DNA from: an uncultured Bacteroidales bacterium
Lineage (GTDB): Bacteria; Bacteroidota; Bacteroidia; Bacteroidales; Paludibacteraceae
NCBI GenBank assembly: GCA_946184695.1
Contig: CAMHGK010000002.1
Location: forward strand, 1-46,818
Direction of reading: 5' to 3'
DNA length: 46,818 nt
Shown: positions 9,621-19,846 of the stretch, piece by piece
How the letters are laid out: each line of letters begins with the position of its first letter
How positions within the stretch are numbered: position 1 is the first letter of the stretch
The notes under the pieces: generated by a model
Databases searched by the model: none
What the model saw: only the letters and a program-made list of their open reading frames with translations
Told to the model about the DNA's origin: nothing
Position numbers and translations under genes: made by a program

Positions 9621-9651
9621 TATATATGAAATTTAAACGGGTATCGGCATA

Positions 9652-10890
9652 TTAAAAAACAACTGACGGAATTTTGTAATAAAACAAGTAGTGCTTCACT
9701 ACCTTGCGGGTCAGCGTAGTCAGATTAAGCATATCCGATGCCTCGGAAATATCTTTTATAGTTCCATCCTTAAATAGTATATCGATGGAATCGTCTTTTT
9801 TAGAATAAGTATCTTTCGACACCGAATACTCGTCGAAGAAAAAATCTGCTTGCTGTTCACTGACGGCAAAATGTCTTGCATACTGCTGTCGGAGTGCATC
9901 TTTTTGATCCTGCGTCAGAGGCGACTCCAACAGACATGTTTTGAACAGTTCGCGATTAGTAAACGCCCTTGCCAACACTTGCAGTACGGCATCGCTACTA
10001 TGTTGCCATTCCTTGACGGCAGATAGAATATCGGAGTCGTCAAGCAGGGCATACTGTTGCAGCACATTCGGATCGGTTAGGAAGCTATCAGCCGTTATGT
10101 TGTTATAAAGGAAGAACCTGAGTGCCGGCGTACAGAACAACTGCTCGCCTTGATGAGCGAGTTGCTTAGCACGACGCAGTATATATATCAGCATCTGCTC
10201 CGCCGCCACAGAGGTCTTATGCAGATATACCTGCCAATACATCAGCCTGCGGGCAACCAAAAACTTCTCTACAGAATAGATACCCTTTGCTTCCACCACT
10301 AATCTGTCATCCACCACGTCGAGCATCTTGAGAATACGAGCCGAAGCCACCACACCCTCACTCACACCACAAAAGAATGAATCGCGGCAGAGATAGTCCA
10401 ATCGGTCAACATCAAGTTGCGACGAAATGAGCTGATGCAGAAAATGTCTGGGATAAGTATCGGTGAAGATGCTAATGGCAGTATCAAGTTTACCTGACAT
10501 CTGCTCATTAATGCTCTGCATCATGCGTAGAGATATATCTTCGTGACTGACATCAGAAATAAGAGTATTCTCAAGAACATGCGAGAATGGACCATGCCCC
10601 ACATCGTGCAGCAGTATGGCCGCAGCAGCGGCTATGCCCTCCTGATGAGAAATGTCAATCCCCCGCATACGCAATCCGGCAACAGCCTCCTGCATAAGGT
10701 GCATAGCACCAAGCGAATGTAAGAAACGGCTATGGTGAGCACCGGGATATACAAAAAAACTCAATCCCATCTGACGGATGCGATTGAGACGTTGCATAAA
10801 GGGGTGCTGCAACACATCAAACACCAAGTCATTAGGGATAGAGATAAACCCGAAAACCGGGTCATTGATTATCTTACGCTTGTTTGCCAC
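9652..10890 (-). CDS. HD-domain phosphohydrolase (dGTPase/SAMHD1-like)
   Basis: HHSRFLHSLGAMHLM ... LLHDVGHGPFSHVLE ... DVDRLDYLCRDSFF; upstream of lpxD. Confidence 0.88.
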   Translation of the reverse strand: MANKRKIINDPVFGFISIPNDLVFDVLQHPFMQRLNRIRQMGLSFFVYPGAHHSRFLHSLGAMHLMQEAVAGLRMRGIDISHQEGIAAAAAILLHDVGHGPFSHVLENTLISDVSHEDISLRMMQSINEQMSGKLDTAISIFTDTYPRHFLHQLISSQLDVDRLDYLCRDSFFCGVSEGVVASARILKMLDVVDDRLVVEAKGIYSVEKFLVARRLMYWQVYLHKTSVAAEQMLIYILRRAKQLAHQGEQLFCTPALRFFLYNNITADSFLTDPNVLQQYALLDDSDILSAVKEWQHSSDAVLQVLARAFTNRELFKTCLLESPLTQDQKDALRQQYARHFAVSEQQADFFFDEYSVSKDTYSKKDDSIDILFKDGTIKDISEASDMLNLTTLTRKVVKHYLFYYKIPSVVF

Positions 10891-10909
10891 CGCTTACCTT
10901 ACTAACTAA

Positions 10910-11827
10910 TTACGGAGTGTAAAGAGTAGGAATAGTGTAACCGATGCTTATACCAAGTTCGGTAAAACTATCAGTCCAACGATTAGTCTTACCTTCTACA
11001 GGATAGTGGGATATACCGGCCTGATCAATATTACCCGAAACCCAACCGTCGAGGTTCATGTGATGCAGGTCAACCAATGCAGGGTGCCAAATAAGCTCTA
11101 TACCTATTTGGAATGCCTTGATGTTCCACTTATATCCTATACCCACCGGTATCATAGGAACGGTAGAGAATATCTTCTGTTCGCTTGCAGGCAACTCATA
11201 ATCCAGATGATAGTCGGACTTGTTAGGCGAAGCAACTTGACCCGGCATGCTCAGCGACTGCAACTTACGAGTGATAATACTCGACGTTCCGCTAATTCCT
11301 GCATAGAAGAAGAAACCAGCCTCGGCGGAAGGATAAATCTCAAGACCTACCCCATACTCGAAAAATACAGAATGGAAATCACGCAGGAAATAAGAGGTTG
11401 ACTGATAGCCGTTAGATTTCTCGTGAGGACGGGTAAACTCAGTATGACCACGCATATATCCGCCCATAAACTGCGCACGATATGCCAAGTGCTTGTTAGC
11501 ACGATAGGTATATTGCAACGCTCCACTGAAACTTATACTGTTAGCCTTGCTGTTAACCCCCGGAATGGCGGTGTATAAATTAGTCGTTGCATGATCCTTA
11601 TTGCCAGTTATCCAGTTACCGGGTAACTCCACGTCGCCCGAGTAGTAGATAGGCGAAAGCACTAACGAAATCGTGTGAGGCGAATTAGGCAAACCACGAC
11701 CATACAAACCACGACCATCCATAATCGATGACCACGTCTTTCCACCACTATGGTAGAGTTCGGCACCTGCGCTGAAAGGCAACATCAGTGCCAATGCAAC
11801 TGCAAAAAAGTATCTTTTCGACTTCAT
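10910..11827 (-). CDS. Putative outer-membrane beta-barrel protein
   Basis: Signal peptide (MKSKRYFFAVALALMLPFSAGA), alternating hydrophobic/aromatic strands. Upstream TAATTTTG (- strand, 11854-11847) with TTTG 20 nt further upstream. Confidence 0.6.
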   Translation of the reverse strand: MKSKRYFFAVALALMLPFSAGAELYHSGGKTWSSIMDGRGLYGRGLPNSPHTISLVLSPIYYSGDVELPGNWITGNKDHATTNLYTAIPGVNSKANSISFSGALQYTYRANKHLAYRAQFMGGYMRGHTEFTRPHEKSNGYQSTSYFLRDFHSVFFEYGVGLEIYPSAEAGFFFYAGISGTSSIITRKLQSLSMPGQVASPNKSDYHLDYELPASEQKIFSTVPMIPVGIGYKWNIKAFQIGIELIWHPALVDLHHMNLDGWVSGNIDQAGISHYPVEGKTNRWTDSFTELGISIGYTIPTLYTP

Positions 11828-12018
11828 GGTAAAACTATTAACGCGGCAAAATTACATATATTTTTTATAACACGCAAATTTATTGGACTTTTTTTGCATT
11901 TATTTGAAGACTAATAACCTCAGCAAATTTATAATCGACTGATTTGCAAGCCCAAGCGCATCTGTAGTAAAAAAACCGGAAACTCTCAATAAAAAGTTAT
12001 CATGCACCTTAAATAAAA

Positions 12019-12042
12019 AAGGGACACTTGATTGTGCCCCTT
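12019..12042 (-). terminator. Terminator downstream of rpoD
   Basis: On the - strand: AAGGGGCAC-AATCAA-GTGTCCCTT followed by a T-rich run; one mismatch in the stem. Confidence 0.7.
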
Positions 12043-12087
12043 AGTTCACCGATTCAATTTAGCACATGTTTGGAGTGCATTACGGAA

Positions 12088-12948
12088 TCAGCCTAAATAA
12101 GTCTTCAGCAATTTGCTTCTCGAGTTGTTACGCAGACGGCGTATAGCCTTCTCTTTAATCTGGCGGACGCGTTCTCTTGTGAGGTTGAGTTCATCGCCTA
12201 TTTCTTCGAGTGTCATCTCCTGCACACCTATGCCGAAGAACTTTCGGATGATGTCAGCCTCGCGCGGAGTGAGCGTTTCGAGTGCGCGATTTATCTCCTT
12301 TGAAAGCGACTCGTTAATCAGTCCGCGGTCGGCATTAGGAGAGTCCTCGTTAGGCATTACATCGATAAGACTGTTGTCTTCGCCTTCAACGAAAGGCGCA
12401 TCCATGCTTACATGTCGTCCGGACATACGCAGCGTGTCGGCAATCTTATCCATCGGGATGTCAAGTTCGTCGGCTAACTCCTCAGCAGACGGGCGACGCT
12501 CATTCTCTTGCTCAAAGCGGGCAAAAGCCTTGTTGATTTTGTTGAGCGTTCCCACCTGATTAAGTGGCAGACGGACAATACGAGCCTGCTCTCCGAGAGC
12601 TTGCAGAATGGACTGACGAATCCACCAAACGGCGTAAGAGATGAACTTAAAACCGCGCGTCTCATCGAATTTCTCCGCTGCCTTAATTAAGCCTAAGTTG
12701 CCTTCGTTGATAAGGTCAGGAAGTGACAGACCTTGATTCTGATACTGTTTCGCAACGGATACGACAAAGCGCAGGTTTGCACGCGTCAGTTTCTCGAGAG
12801 CTTTTCTATCACCGTTACGAATACGCTGCGCAAGTTCGACCTCGTCCTCCACTGAAATGAGCTCTTCTCGACCTATCTCTTGCAGATACTTGTCAAGCGA
12901 GGCACTCTCGCGATTGGTAATTGAACGGGTGATTTTAAGCTGTCTCAT
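12088..12948 (-). CDS. rpoD: Primary RNA polymerase sigma factor (sigma-70 family, Bacteroidota type)
   Basis: [37 protein letters not shown] (region 2) and [28 protein letters not shown] (region 4). Confidence 0.95.
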   Translation of the reverse strand: MRQLKITRSITNRESASLDKYLQEIGREELISVEDEVELAQRIRNGDRKALEKLTRANLRFVVSVAKQYQNQGLSLPDLINEGNLGLIKAAEKFDETRGFKFISYAVWWIRQSILQALGEQARIVRLPLNQVGTLNKINKAFARFEQENERRPSAEELADELDIPMDKIADTLRMSGRHVSMDAPFVEGEDNSLIDVMPNEDSPNADRGLINESLSKEINRALETLTPREADIIRKFFGIGVQEMTLEEIGDELNLTRERVRQIKEKAIRRLRNNSRSKLLKTYLG

Positions 12949-13021
12949 AAATGTTAAAGTTATTTAGTTAGTATATACCAATTTCAGCCACTTACATGTA
13001 GTATAATCCGAAATTAGCCTG

Positions 13022-13052
13022 CAAAGTTAATACTATTTATTAACACTGCAAA
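13022..13052 (-). promoter_or_regulatory. Candidate rpoD promoter, Bacteroidota type
   Basis: On the - strand: TTTG (13052-13049), 19-nt spacer, TAACTTTG (13029-13022). Confidence 0.7.
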
Positions 13053-13249
13053 TTTTTTGCATTTTTTTTACATTTTTGCACAAAAGCGGGTATTCCGAGA
13101 ATATAAGAATTTAGCGATAGTGAGAAAAAATATAATTTTGCACTGACTAATCTGTTCAGTAAGATTAACGCAACTTATATATTAAGTAAGCAAGGAACTA
13201 AACTGCATTAGTCATATAATAATCAACAAACACTAAAACTTAAAAGAAG

Positions 13250-13522
13250 ATGAAAAAATTTGTTATTGCTATGGCTGTTGTTTTGTCAGCCGGTTTGTTC
13301 TCATCATGTGGCAACACCGAACGTTGCTACGAAGTTACTGTTAAATACGGCGATATCGCTTTGACAGGTTATTATTATGGTACAGGAAACGACCTGGAGA
13401 CTTATAAGAAGAACCTCAAAGACACATATTCTGCTATTGCCGGAAACAACGAACTTAAGATTACCTCTATAGCAGCATGGAAGTCGAAAGATGATTGCAC
13501 AGGCGGCCAGCTCCGCTTCTAA
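13250..13522 (+). CDS. Small hypothetical lipoprotein
   Basis: MKKFVIAMAVVLSAGLFSSCGN signal with lipobox; 90 aa; TAATTTTG-like -7 box at 13133-13140 upstream. Confidence 0.75.
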   Translation: MKKFVIAMAVVLSAGLFSSCGNTERCYEVTVKYGDIALTGYYYGTGNDLETYKKNLKDTYSAIAGNNELKITSIAAWKSKDDCTGGQLRF

Positions 13523-13565
13523 TAGCAAGTTTTTCAAATAGAGTCTAACAACAAATGAAAGGACT

Positions 13566-13595
13566 AACAAGGTGTGCTTTTCAGCACACCTTGTT
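13566..13595. terminator. Hairpin terminator
   Basis: AACAAGGTGTGC-TTTTCA-GCACACCTTGTT perfect 12-bp stem. Confidence 0.85.
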
Positions 13596-13680
13596 TCATA
13601 TTACATATTTTGTATTCGCTACAAGTAGAGAGACTCAATAGAGCGTACTTACAAGAAGCGGTTTTCAGCAAGCATCATAA

Positions 13681-15165
13681 TTATTTGAGTGCCACTGCAT
13701 AGTGTGCGACACGTCCGTTAGGATAGATGCCTGAGAGGAAGAGTACGTGTTCGTCCTCGTCGGCTGCAAGAGCATCGTTGACTATATCTTGCAGCTGCTC
13801 GACTGAGCTTATACGCTCGCCGTTGGCTTTAACGATGATATAACCTTGCTTAATGGAAGCGTCAGCAAGAGCACCCTTGCTCAGTGAGGTCACCTTGACT
13901 CCGTTGCGTATGCCGAGCTGTCGGATTTCGGCAGCGCTGATGACTTCAAGTTCGGCGCCAAGAGCTGCTGATAGTGACTTACCTTTCTCCACAATGGACG
14001 TATTGCCGTTTTTATTACGCAGTTCAGCAGTAAGAGTGAGGTTCTTGCCATCGCGGATAATGGTCAGTTCGACCTTGTCGCCCGGTCGGCAGCGCCCGAT
14101 ATGTTCCTGCAGTTCTGAGCCGCTTTTGATACGCTGGTCGTTGATATGGGTTACCACGTCGCCCTCGCGCATACCTGCCTGTTCGGCTGCACTGCCTTGC
14201 ACAACCTTTGCGATATAGGCCCCTTGAAGCGTGGGCAGTTTCTTTTCTTTCTGCAGCTGGTCGGTGATTTCCTGAATCTGCACACCGAGTACAGCTCTTT
14301 GCACCACACCATACTGTTTGATATCGGATACAACCTTTGTCATTATAGATGAGGGGACGGCAAAGCTATATCCTGAGTATGAACCTGTTTGTGATGCGAT
14401 GGCGGTGTTGATACCGACAAGTTCGCCACGAGTATTGACGAGTGCTCCACCGGAATTGCCAGGATTGACGGCTGCATCGGTTTGTATGAACGACTCGATA
14501 CTCATATCTGAGGAGATGATATTTATGTTTCTTGCTTTGGCCGAAACTATACCGGCAGTTACAGTAGATGTAAGGTTGAAGGGATTACCCACGGCAAGTA
14601 CCCATTCTCCCACTCTAAGGTCGTCAGAGTTGCCGATAGCTATTATAGGCAGGTTCTCGGCATCTATTTTAAGGAGTGCGATATCGGTATTGGGGTCGGT
14701 GCCGACAAGTGTGGCTTCGAACTCGCGTTTATCGTTGAGCACCACGAGAATCTTATCGGCCTTATCAATAACATGATTATTGGTTACGATATAGCCGTCT
14801 TGCGTTATTATTACTCCAGAACCGCTTGCCTGCTGTGTTTGAGGCTGCTGTTGCTGAGGTCTTCCGAAGAAAAACTCAAGAAACGGATCGGTTTGGTAGC
14901 GCGACATCTGCATCTTGTAGGTGGTCTTAACATGGACCACTGCATTAACTGACAGCTCGGCAGCCTGTGTAAAATCGGTTTCGCCTGCCTCGGGAAGCTG
15001 AGAGAAACGGGCATAAGCCAATGGCAAGGAGGTGGAGTCGCCCTCTATGGTTGACTGCCCTATAAGCACTTGCGGCTCAACGTGGCGAAGAACGAGGACG
15101 GTAGTCAGTGCACTAACACCAGCAGTGAAGAGCACAATAAATAGAAACTTAAAGAAATTTTTCAT
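13681..15165 (-). CDS. Periplasmic serine protease HtrA/DegP/DegQ type, two PDZ domains
   Basis: NNHVIDKADKI, NTDIALLKID, TDAAVNPGNSGGALVN catalytic motifs. Start likely at MKNFFKFLFIVLF (15165) rather than 15201. Confidence 0.93.
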   Translation of the reverse strand: MKNFFKFLFIVLFTAGVSALTTVLVLRHVEPQVLIGQSTIEGDSTSLPLAYARFSQLPEAGETDFTQAAELSVNAVVHVKTTYKMQMSRYQTDPFLEFFFGRPQQQQPQTQQASGSGVIITQDGYIVTNNHVIDKADKILVVLNDKREFEATLVGTDPNTDIALLKIDAENLPIIAIGNSDDLRVGEWVLAVGNPFNLTSTVTAGIVSAKARNINIISSDMSIESFIQTDAAVNPGNSGGALVNTRGELVGINTAIASQTGSYSGYSFAVPSSIMTKVVSDIKQYGVVQRAVLGVQIQEITDQLQKEKKLPTLQGAYIAKVVQGSAAEQAGMREGDVVTHINDQRIKSGSELQEHIGRCRPGDKVELTIIRDGKNLTLTAELRNKNGNTSIVEKGKSLSAALGAELEVISAAEIRQLGIRNGVKVTSLSKGALADASIKQGYIIVKANGERISSVEQLQDIVNDALAADEDEHVLFLSGIYPNGRVAHYAVALK

Positions 15166-15292
15166 ATCGCTTGGTTTTTGATTATTTAAGGAAAATGACA
15201 TCGGACATTAGTTAAAATTGTCCGAACAACATATTTCAAACTCCGTGCCAAATCAAAACCAACTGAATAAACTGACTATTTTGCATATATTT

Positions 15293-15322
15293 TTTGCAGT
15301 TGATATTTTTTTTGTATCTTTG
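15293..15322 (+). promoter_or_regulatory. Candidate promoter of tRNA-Arg
   Basis: TTTG (15293-15296), about 18-nt spacer, TATCTTTG (15315-15322). Confidence 0.65.
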
Positions 15323-15346
15323 CGGCGCTTTTCAAAAAGCAGAGTT

Positions 15347-15420
15347 GGTCTGGTAGCTCAGCTGGATAGAGCAACAGCCTTCTAAGCTGTGGGTCCTGGG
15401 TTCGAATCCCAGCCGGATCA
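15347..15420 (+). tRNA. tRNA-Arg (anticodon TCT)
   Basis: GGTCTGG...CCGGATC acceptor pairing, ACAGC-CTTCTAA-GCTGT anticodon arm with TCT, GGTTCGAATCC T-arm, discriminator A, no encoded CCA. Confidence 0.95.
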
Positions 15421-15477
15421 CAAACGAAAATCCATTTGCCATACAAGTTCGCTTGTAAAATGCAAATGGATATTTGT
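15420..15477 (+). terminator. Nested hairpin downstream of tRNA-Arg
   Basis: Outer stem ATCCATTTGC (15430-15439)/GCAAATGGAT (15462-15471); inner TACAAG-TTCG-CTTGTA (15442-15457). Confidence 0.65.
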
Positions 15478-15586
15478 TTATAAGACAGCCCATGACAGAC
15501 ATTGGAAGAACGGAGAAATCACAGCCAGAACACGTCGGGAATTTTCTGAAATGATTTCATAAAAATCATAAGGAAGATACCTATAA

Positions 15587-15617
15587 ATATAGGTCGCATA
15601 AATTCTGCGACCTATAT
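15587..15617. terminator. Hairpin downstream of potA
   Basis: ATATAGGTCGCA-TAAATTC-TGCGACCTATAT perfect 12-bp stem in the potA 3' intergenic region. Confidence 0.55.
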
Positions 15618-15709
15618 CTATAAAGATAAATGTAAAAATTAACTTTACAAGAAATAATCTAAAAATGTTGTTCTATAATTTAACCAACAGGTCAATTGAG
15701 AGATTTTGG

Positions 15710-17179
15710 CTAATCAGCTTTTTCGAGTAATATAGACTCGGGAGCTATACGTATTCCGACACGGTCACCGTGGTCCCAGACATCGTTGGTATTGACGATA
15801 AGGTCATCACCGCCATCGGTTCGGATAGTGAGATTATAGTGATTGCCTTTGAAAAGGATGAAATGTACTTCACCTGAGAGTGTTCCCTCGTCTTCATAGT
15901 CTTGCAAATCAACTTCTCGAAAAGGCACTTTGACTTTCACAAGGTCGCCCGGGGAGAAGGGAGCGAGTTGTTGTTCGGCAACTTCCCATTCAGCGTTGAG
16001 GAAGCTGACCTTTCCGTTTTTGAGTATCTCGCCGTTAAAACAGTTATACTTATAATGTTCTTTACGTATAATCTGTATATCCTCTGGCTTAACAATCATG
16101 CCTACATTGGTGCCCGGAAGGAACTCATGGTAGTCTTGCACCATAAACTCATAACCATCAGTCGTCTTCACCACCATTTCATAGTGAACCCCCTTGAATA
16201 TGCAACTATCCACCACACCGTACCACTTTGTAAAGTTGCCTTTAGGTACACGGTCTTCAGGGTCGTAGTCAGATTGGTCAGGTACATCTGAGCGATGCTG
16301 CTTTGCACCGCTGCTTTCCCAGATGTAGATGTCTTCTGGGCGGATAACGACATCCACCGGTACATTTTCGCCAAAACCGGTATCAACACACTCGAACTGC
16401 TTGTCGCAAAATTCTACGAGGCAGTCGCGAATCATAGTACCGCTGAGGATGTTGCTTTCGCCGATGAAATCGGCAACAAAACAATTGACGGGTTCGTTAT
16501 AGATATCTGTAGGGGTACCAATCTGCTGAATTTTTCCTTCATTCATCACTACCACTCTATCTGAAAGGGTAAGGGCTTCTTCTTGGTCGTGAGTGACATA
16601 GATAAAGGTAATGCCTAATTTCTTATGCATCTCTTTGAGTTCAAGTTGCATATCCTTTCGCATCTTGAGGTCGAGGGCAGCCAAAGGTTCATCGAGCAGA
16701 AGGACTTCGGGTTGGTTGACGATAGCGCGAGCTATAGCCACTCGCTGCTGCTGGCCGCCGGATAGCGAGTCGACATCGCGAAACTCATAGTCGTTCATTC
16801 CGACAGTCTTGAGTGCTTGTTTGACGCGTTTATCGATAGTCGCCTTGTCGATTTTCTTGAGTTTAAGTCCGAAGGCTACATTGTCAAAAACGTTCAGGTG
16901 CGGGAAGAGTGCATACTTCTGGAAAACAGTGTTGACAGGCCGCTTGTGGGGAGGTGTCTGTGTGACATCTTCCCCGTTGAGCAGAATATCGCCGCTGCTG
17001 GCCACCTGAAAACCTGCTATACAGCGTAGCAACGTAGTTTTCCCACAGCCTGATGGTCCTAAGATAGTAACAAACTCACCCTTACTGACCGAGAGACTGA
17101 CGTCGTTAAGAGCGAACTTACCATCCTCAAATTGCTTTGAGACATGATTGACAGTGATGATGAAATCGTTTTTGGGCAT
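15710..17179 (-). CDS. potA: Spermidine/putrescine-type ABC transporter ATP-binding protein
   Basis: Walker [39 protein letters not shown], then a long C-terminal TOBE-like region. Confidence 0.88.
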   Translation of the reverse strand: MPKNDFIITVNHVSKQFEDGKFALNDVSLSVSKGEFVTILGPSGCGKTTLLRCIAGFQVASSGDILLNGEDVTQTPPHKRPVNTVFQKYALFPHLNVFDNVAFGLKLKKIDKATIDKRVKQALKTVGMNDYEFRDVDSLSGGQQQRVAIARAIVNQPEVLLLDEPLAALDLKMRKDMQLELKEMHKKLGITFIYVTHDQEEALTLSDRVVVMNEGKIQQIGTPTDIYNEPVNCFVADFIGESNILSGTMIRDCLVEFCDKQFECVDTGFGENVPVDVVIRPEDIYIWESSGAKQHRSDVPDQSDYDPEDRVPKGNFTKWYGVVDSCIFKGVHYEMVVKTTDGYEFMVQDYHEFLPGTNVGMIVKPEDIQIIRKEHYKYNCFNGEILKNGKVSFLNAEWEVAEQQLAPFSPGDLVKVKVPFREVDLQDYEDEGTLSGEVHFILFKGNHYNLTIRTDGGDDLIVNTNDVWDHGDRVGIRIAPESILLEKAD

Positions 17180-17263
17180 TTTCTAAAAGAATTTCTTTTT
17201 AAGAGATAGTGGTTGCAAAGTATGTAATACTTCACTTAGAAACTTTCGCTACCTATGAGCGTG

Positions 17264-17295
17264 CAAAATTACACTAATTTTTGCAAACTCACAAA
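17264..17295 (-). promoter_or_regulatory. Candidate potA promoter
   Basis: On the - strand: TTTG (17295-17292), 20-nt spacer, TAATTTTG (17271-17264). Confidence 0.55.
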
Positions 17296-17367
17296 TTTAC
17301 GTTTTTATATGTGAAAAAAAAAAACTATCTTTGCACCCAATAATTCGATTAACATAAATCTTCCACC

Positions 17368-18636
17368 ATGAAAGCTTACAAAGGTCACATCATCTTCACG
17401 AAAGAGAGGAGTCGTTTTGAGATTATAGAAAACGGCTATGTATTAGTAGAAAAAGGCAAGGTAGAGGGCGTCTATTCAGAGCTCCCCAAAGAGGCTGCTC
17501 AAGCCGAGGTTATAGACTACGGCGACCGCCTTATCATTCCTGCCATGAACGACATGCACGTACATGCCCCTCAGTATCGCAATCAGGGTATAGCGATGGA
17601 CCTTGAGTTGCTACCCTGGCTTGACAACTACACCTTTCCCGAGGAGAGCAAATATTCTGACATCGGTTATGCCAAGCGTATGTACAGCAGGTTTGTCAGG
17701 GATCTGTGGCGTCAGGGAACGATGCGCACGGTAGCATTTGCAACGGTGCATTATGAAAGTACAAAACTGCTCATGGAGCTGTTCAAGCAGTCGAAGATGG
17801 GTGCCATGGTTGGCAAGGTGGATATGAACCGCAATAGTCCGGACTCGCTGACAGAAACGGTAGAGGATGCCATCAAATACAACGAGGCACTGATACAAGA
17901 GTATAACAAAGAGGACTCGCTTGTCAGACCGATTATCACTCCTCGCTTTGTTCCCTCATGTACTCCTGAACTGCTAAAGGCTTGCGGAGAGTTGGCGCGC
18001 AAGTACAACTTGCCTGTGCAGTCGCACTTGTCGGAAAACAGGGGAGAGATTGCATGGGTCAAAGAGCTTGAGCCTGATAGTGCCAATTATGGAGATGCCT
18101 ACAACCGCTATGGTCTGTTTGGCCAGACGAAGACCATAATGGCCCATTGTGTATGGACAGCCGGTGAGGAGTTAGAGCTGATGCGTCGCAACTCGGTGAT
18201 GGTGGCACATTGTCCGACATCGAACTTCAACCTATCGTCAGGCATGGCGCCAATTCGCACATTCATCGATAATGATATTAGCGTTGGACTCGGCAGTGAC
18301 ATAAGCGGCGGACATGAGTTGAGCATATTCAAGATGATGGTATATGCCATCCAGACGAGCAAGATGCACTACTCAGCAGACAAAAGCAAACCTTTCTTGA
18401 GTCTGTCGGAAGCATTCTGGATTGCCACCAAGTCGGCAGGCAGCTTCTTCGGCAAGGTGGGCAGTTTTGAGAAGGGCTATGACTTCGATGCACTTGTGAT
18501 TGACGACCATGAGCTCAATCACGACAATTACCCGCTTATAAACCGCTTGGAGCGATTCATCTACATAGGCGACGACCGTCATATACTTGATCGCTACTGC
18601 AACGGTGAGAAAGTAGAAGAACCGGTGGTTTATTAG
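17368..18636 (+). CDS. Guanine deaminase-like amidohydrolase
   Basis: NDMHVHAPQYRNQG, HLSENRGEI, MAHCVW, HCPTSNFNLSSG, GLGSDISGG. TATCTTTG -7 box at 17326-17333. Confidence 0.87.
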   Translation: MKAYKGHIIFTKERSRFEIIENGYVLVEKGKVEGVYSELPKEAAQAEVIDYGDRLIIPAMNDMHVHAPQYRNQGIAMDLELLPWLDNYTFPEESKYSDIGYAKRMYSRFVRDLWRQGTMRTVAFATVHYESTKLLMELFKQSKMGAMVGKVDMNRNSPDSLTETVEDAIKYNEALIQEYNKEDSLVRPIITPRFVPSCTPELLKACGELARKYNLPVQSHLSENRGEIAWVKELEPDSANYGDAYNRYGLFGQTKTIMAHCVWTAGEELELMRRNSVMVAHCPTSNFNLSSGMAPIRTFIDNDISVGLGSDISGGHELSIFKMMVYAIQTSKMHYSADKSKPFLSLSEAFWIATKSAGSFFGKVGSFEKGYDFDALVIDDHELNHDNYPLINRLERFIYIGDDRHILDRYCNGEKVEEPVVY

Positions 18637-18822
18637 GGTCGTAACACAAAAAAATCAAAAAATCATCCTGTTTCGCTTGTCAATTTGGAAAAAAAACGTA
18701 ACTTTGCCGTCCGTGCGAAGAGCGCCGTTTTCGTCGGCACTGTTCGTCATATCTGCAGAGGGCAAAGGCTGCCACGCATCGCAAGTAACTTTAATAGATA
18801 ACAACCTAACAACTAAACAACT

Positions 18823-19842
18823 ATGGGATTATTTTCGTTAAATCAGGAAATAGCCATTGACTTAGGTACGGCGAACACCATCATTATCTGCAACGATGAG
18901 ATAGTGGTTGACGAGCCGTCGGTAGTGGCTATAAGCTATCATACAGGCGAGATGGTGGCAGTAGGTCGCAAGGCTCAGCAGATGATAGACAAGGGCGGTC
19001 ACATGATAAAGACTATACGTCCGCTTCGTGAGGGTGTGATAGCAGACTTTCATGCATGTGAGATGATGATTAGGGGTATGATAAAGATGATACCTCGCAA
19101 AAGTCAGTTGTTTACTCCGAGCATTAAGATGGTGGTATGTATTCCTTCAGGATCGACAGAGGTGGAGATACGTGCGGTTCGCGATTCGTCGGAGCATGCA
19201 GGCGGAAGGGACGTATATATGATATACGAGCCTATGGCAGCAGCGATAGGTATGGGCATAGATGTAGAGAGTCCTGAGGGCTGCATGATAGTGGATATAG
19301 GCGGTGGTACAACGGAGATAGCCGTTATCTCACTTGGCGGAATAGTGACCAACAAGTCGATAAAGACAGCGGGCAATGACCTCAATGCCGACATAGTTGA
19401 CTACATGGGTAGGATGCACAACCTGAAGATAGGTGAGCCTACAGCTGAAAAGATAAAGATGCAGGTTGGTTCGGCCTTGACCGAGCTTGAAAATCCGCCT
19501 GCCGATTTCATGGTTATAGGTCCTAACCGCACCAACTCTATGCCACTTGAGGTGCCTATCAGTTACCAGGAGATAGCACATTGCTTGGAGAAGAGCATAT
19601 CGAAGATTGAGAATGCTATTCTGCAAGCGTTAGAATCAACCCCGCCTGAGTTATACGCTGATATCTACAAGCGTGGTATTTACCTTGCCGGCGGCGGTGC
19701 ACTGCTGCATGGTCTTGCCAAACGTCTGACCGACAAAATCAATATTCCCTTCCACGTTGCAGACGATCCGCTGCATGCCGTAGCCCGCGGTACGGGTGTA
19801 GCTCTGAAAAACATCAACAACTTCAACTTCCTGATAAGATAG
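18823..19842 (+). CDS. mreB: Rod shape-determining protein MreB
   Basis: IDLGTANTII, VVCIPSG, YEPMAAAIGMG, MIVDIGGGTTEIAVISLGG, LAGGGALLHG. TAACTTTG at 18699-18706 upstream. Confidence 0.97.
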   Translation: MGLFSLNQEIAIDLGTANTIIICNDEIVVDEPSVVAISYHTGEMVAVGRKAQQMIDKGGHMIKTIRPLREGVIADFHACEMMIRGMIKMIPRKSQLFTPSIKMVVCIPSGSTEVEIRAVRDSSEHAGGRDVYMIYEPMAAAIGMGIDVESPEGCMIVDIGGGTTEIAVISLGGIVTNKSIKTAGNDLNADIVDYMGRMHNLKIGEPTAEKIKMQVGSALTELENPPADFMVIGPNRTNSMPLEVPISYQEIAHCLEKSISKIENAILQALESTPPELYADIYKRGIYLAGGGALLHGLAKRLTDKINIPFHVADDPLHAVARGTGVALKNINNFNFLIR

Positions 19843-19846
19843 TCGC

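Noticed and set aside
11006-11401. 131-aa ORF on + opposite the outer-membrane protein gene
   Set aside because: Antisense to a gene with a signal peptide and promoter; no recognisable domain.
14318-14776. 152-aa ORF on + opposite the HtrA-like protease
   Set aside because: Lies antisense to the conserved protease domain; composition is typical of a reverse-complement artefact.
15478-15580. Short open frame after tRNA-Arg (KTAHDRHWKNGEITARTRREFSEMIS) considered as an integrase remnant at a tRNA attachment site
   Set aside because: Too short to assign, no recognisable integrase motif, no direct repeat of the tRNA 3' end and no mobile genes nearby.
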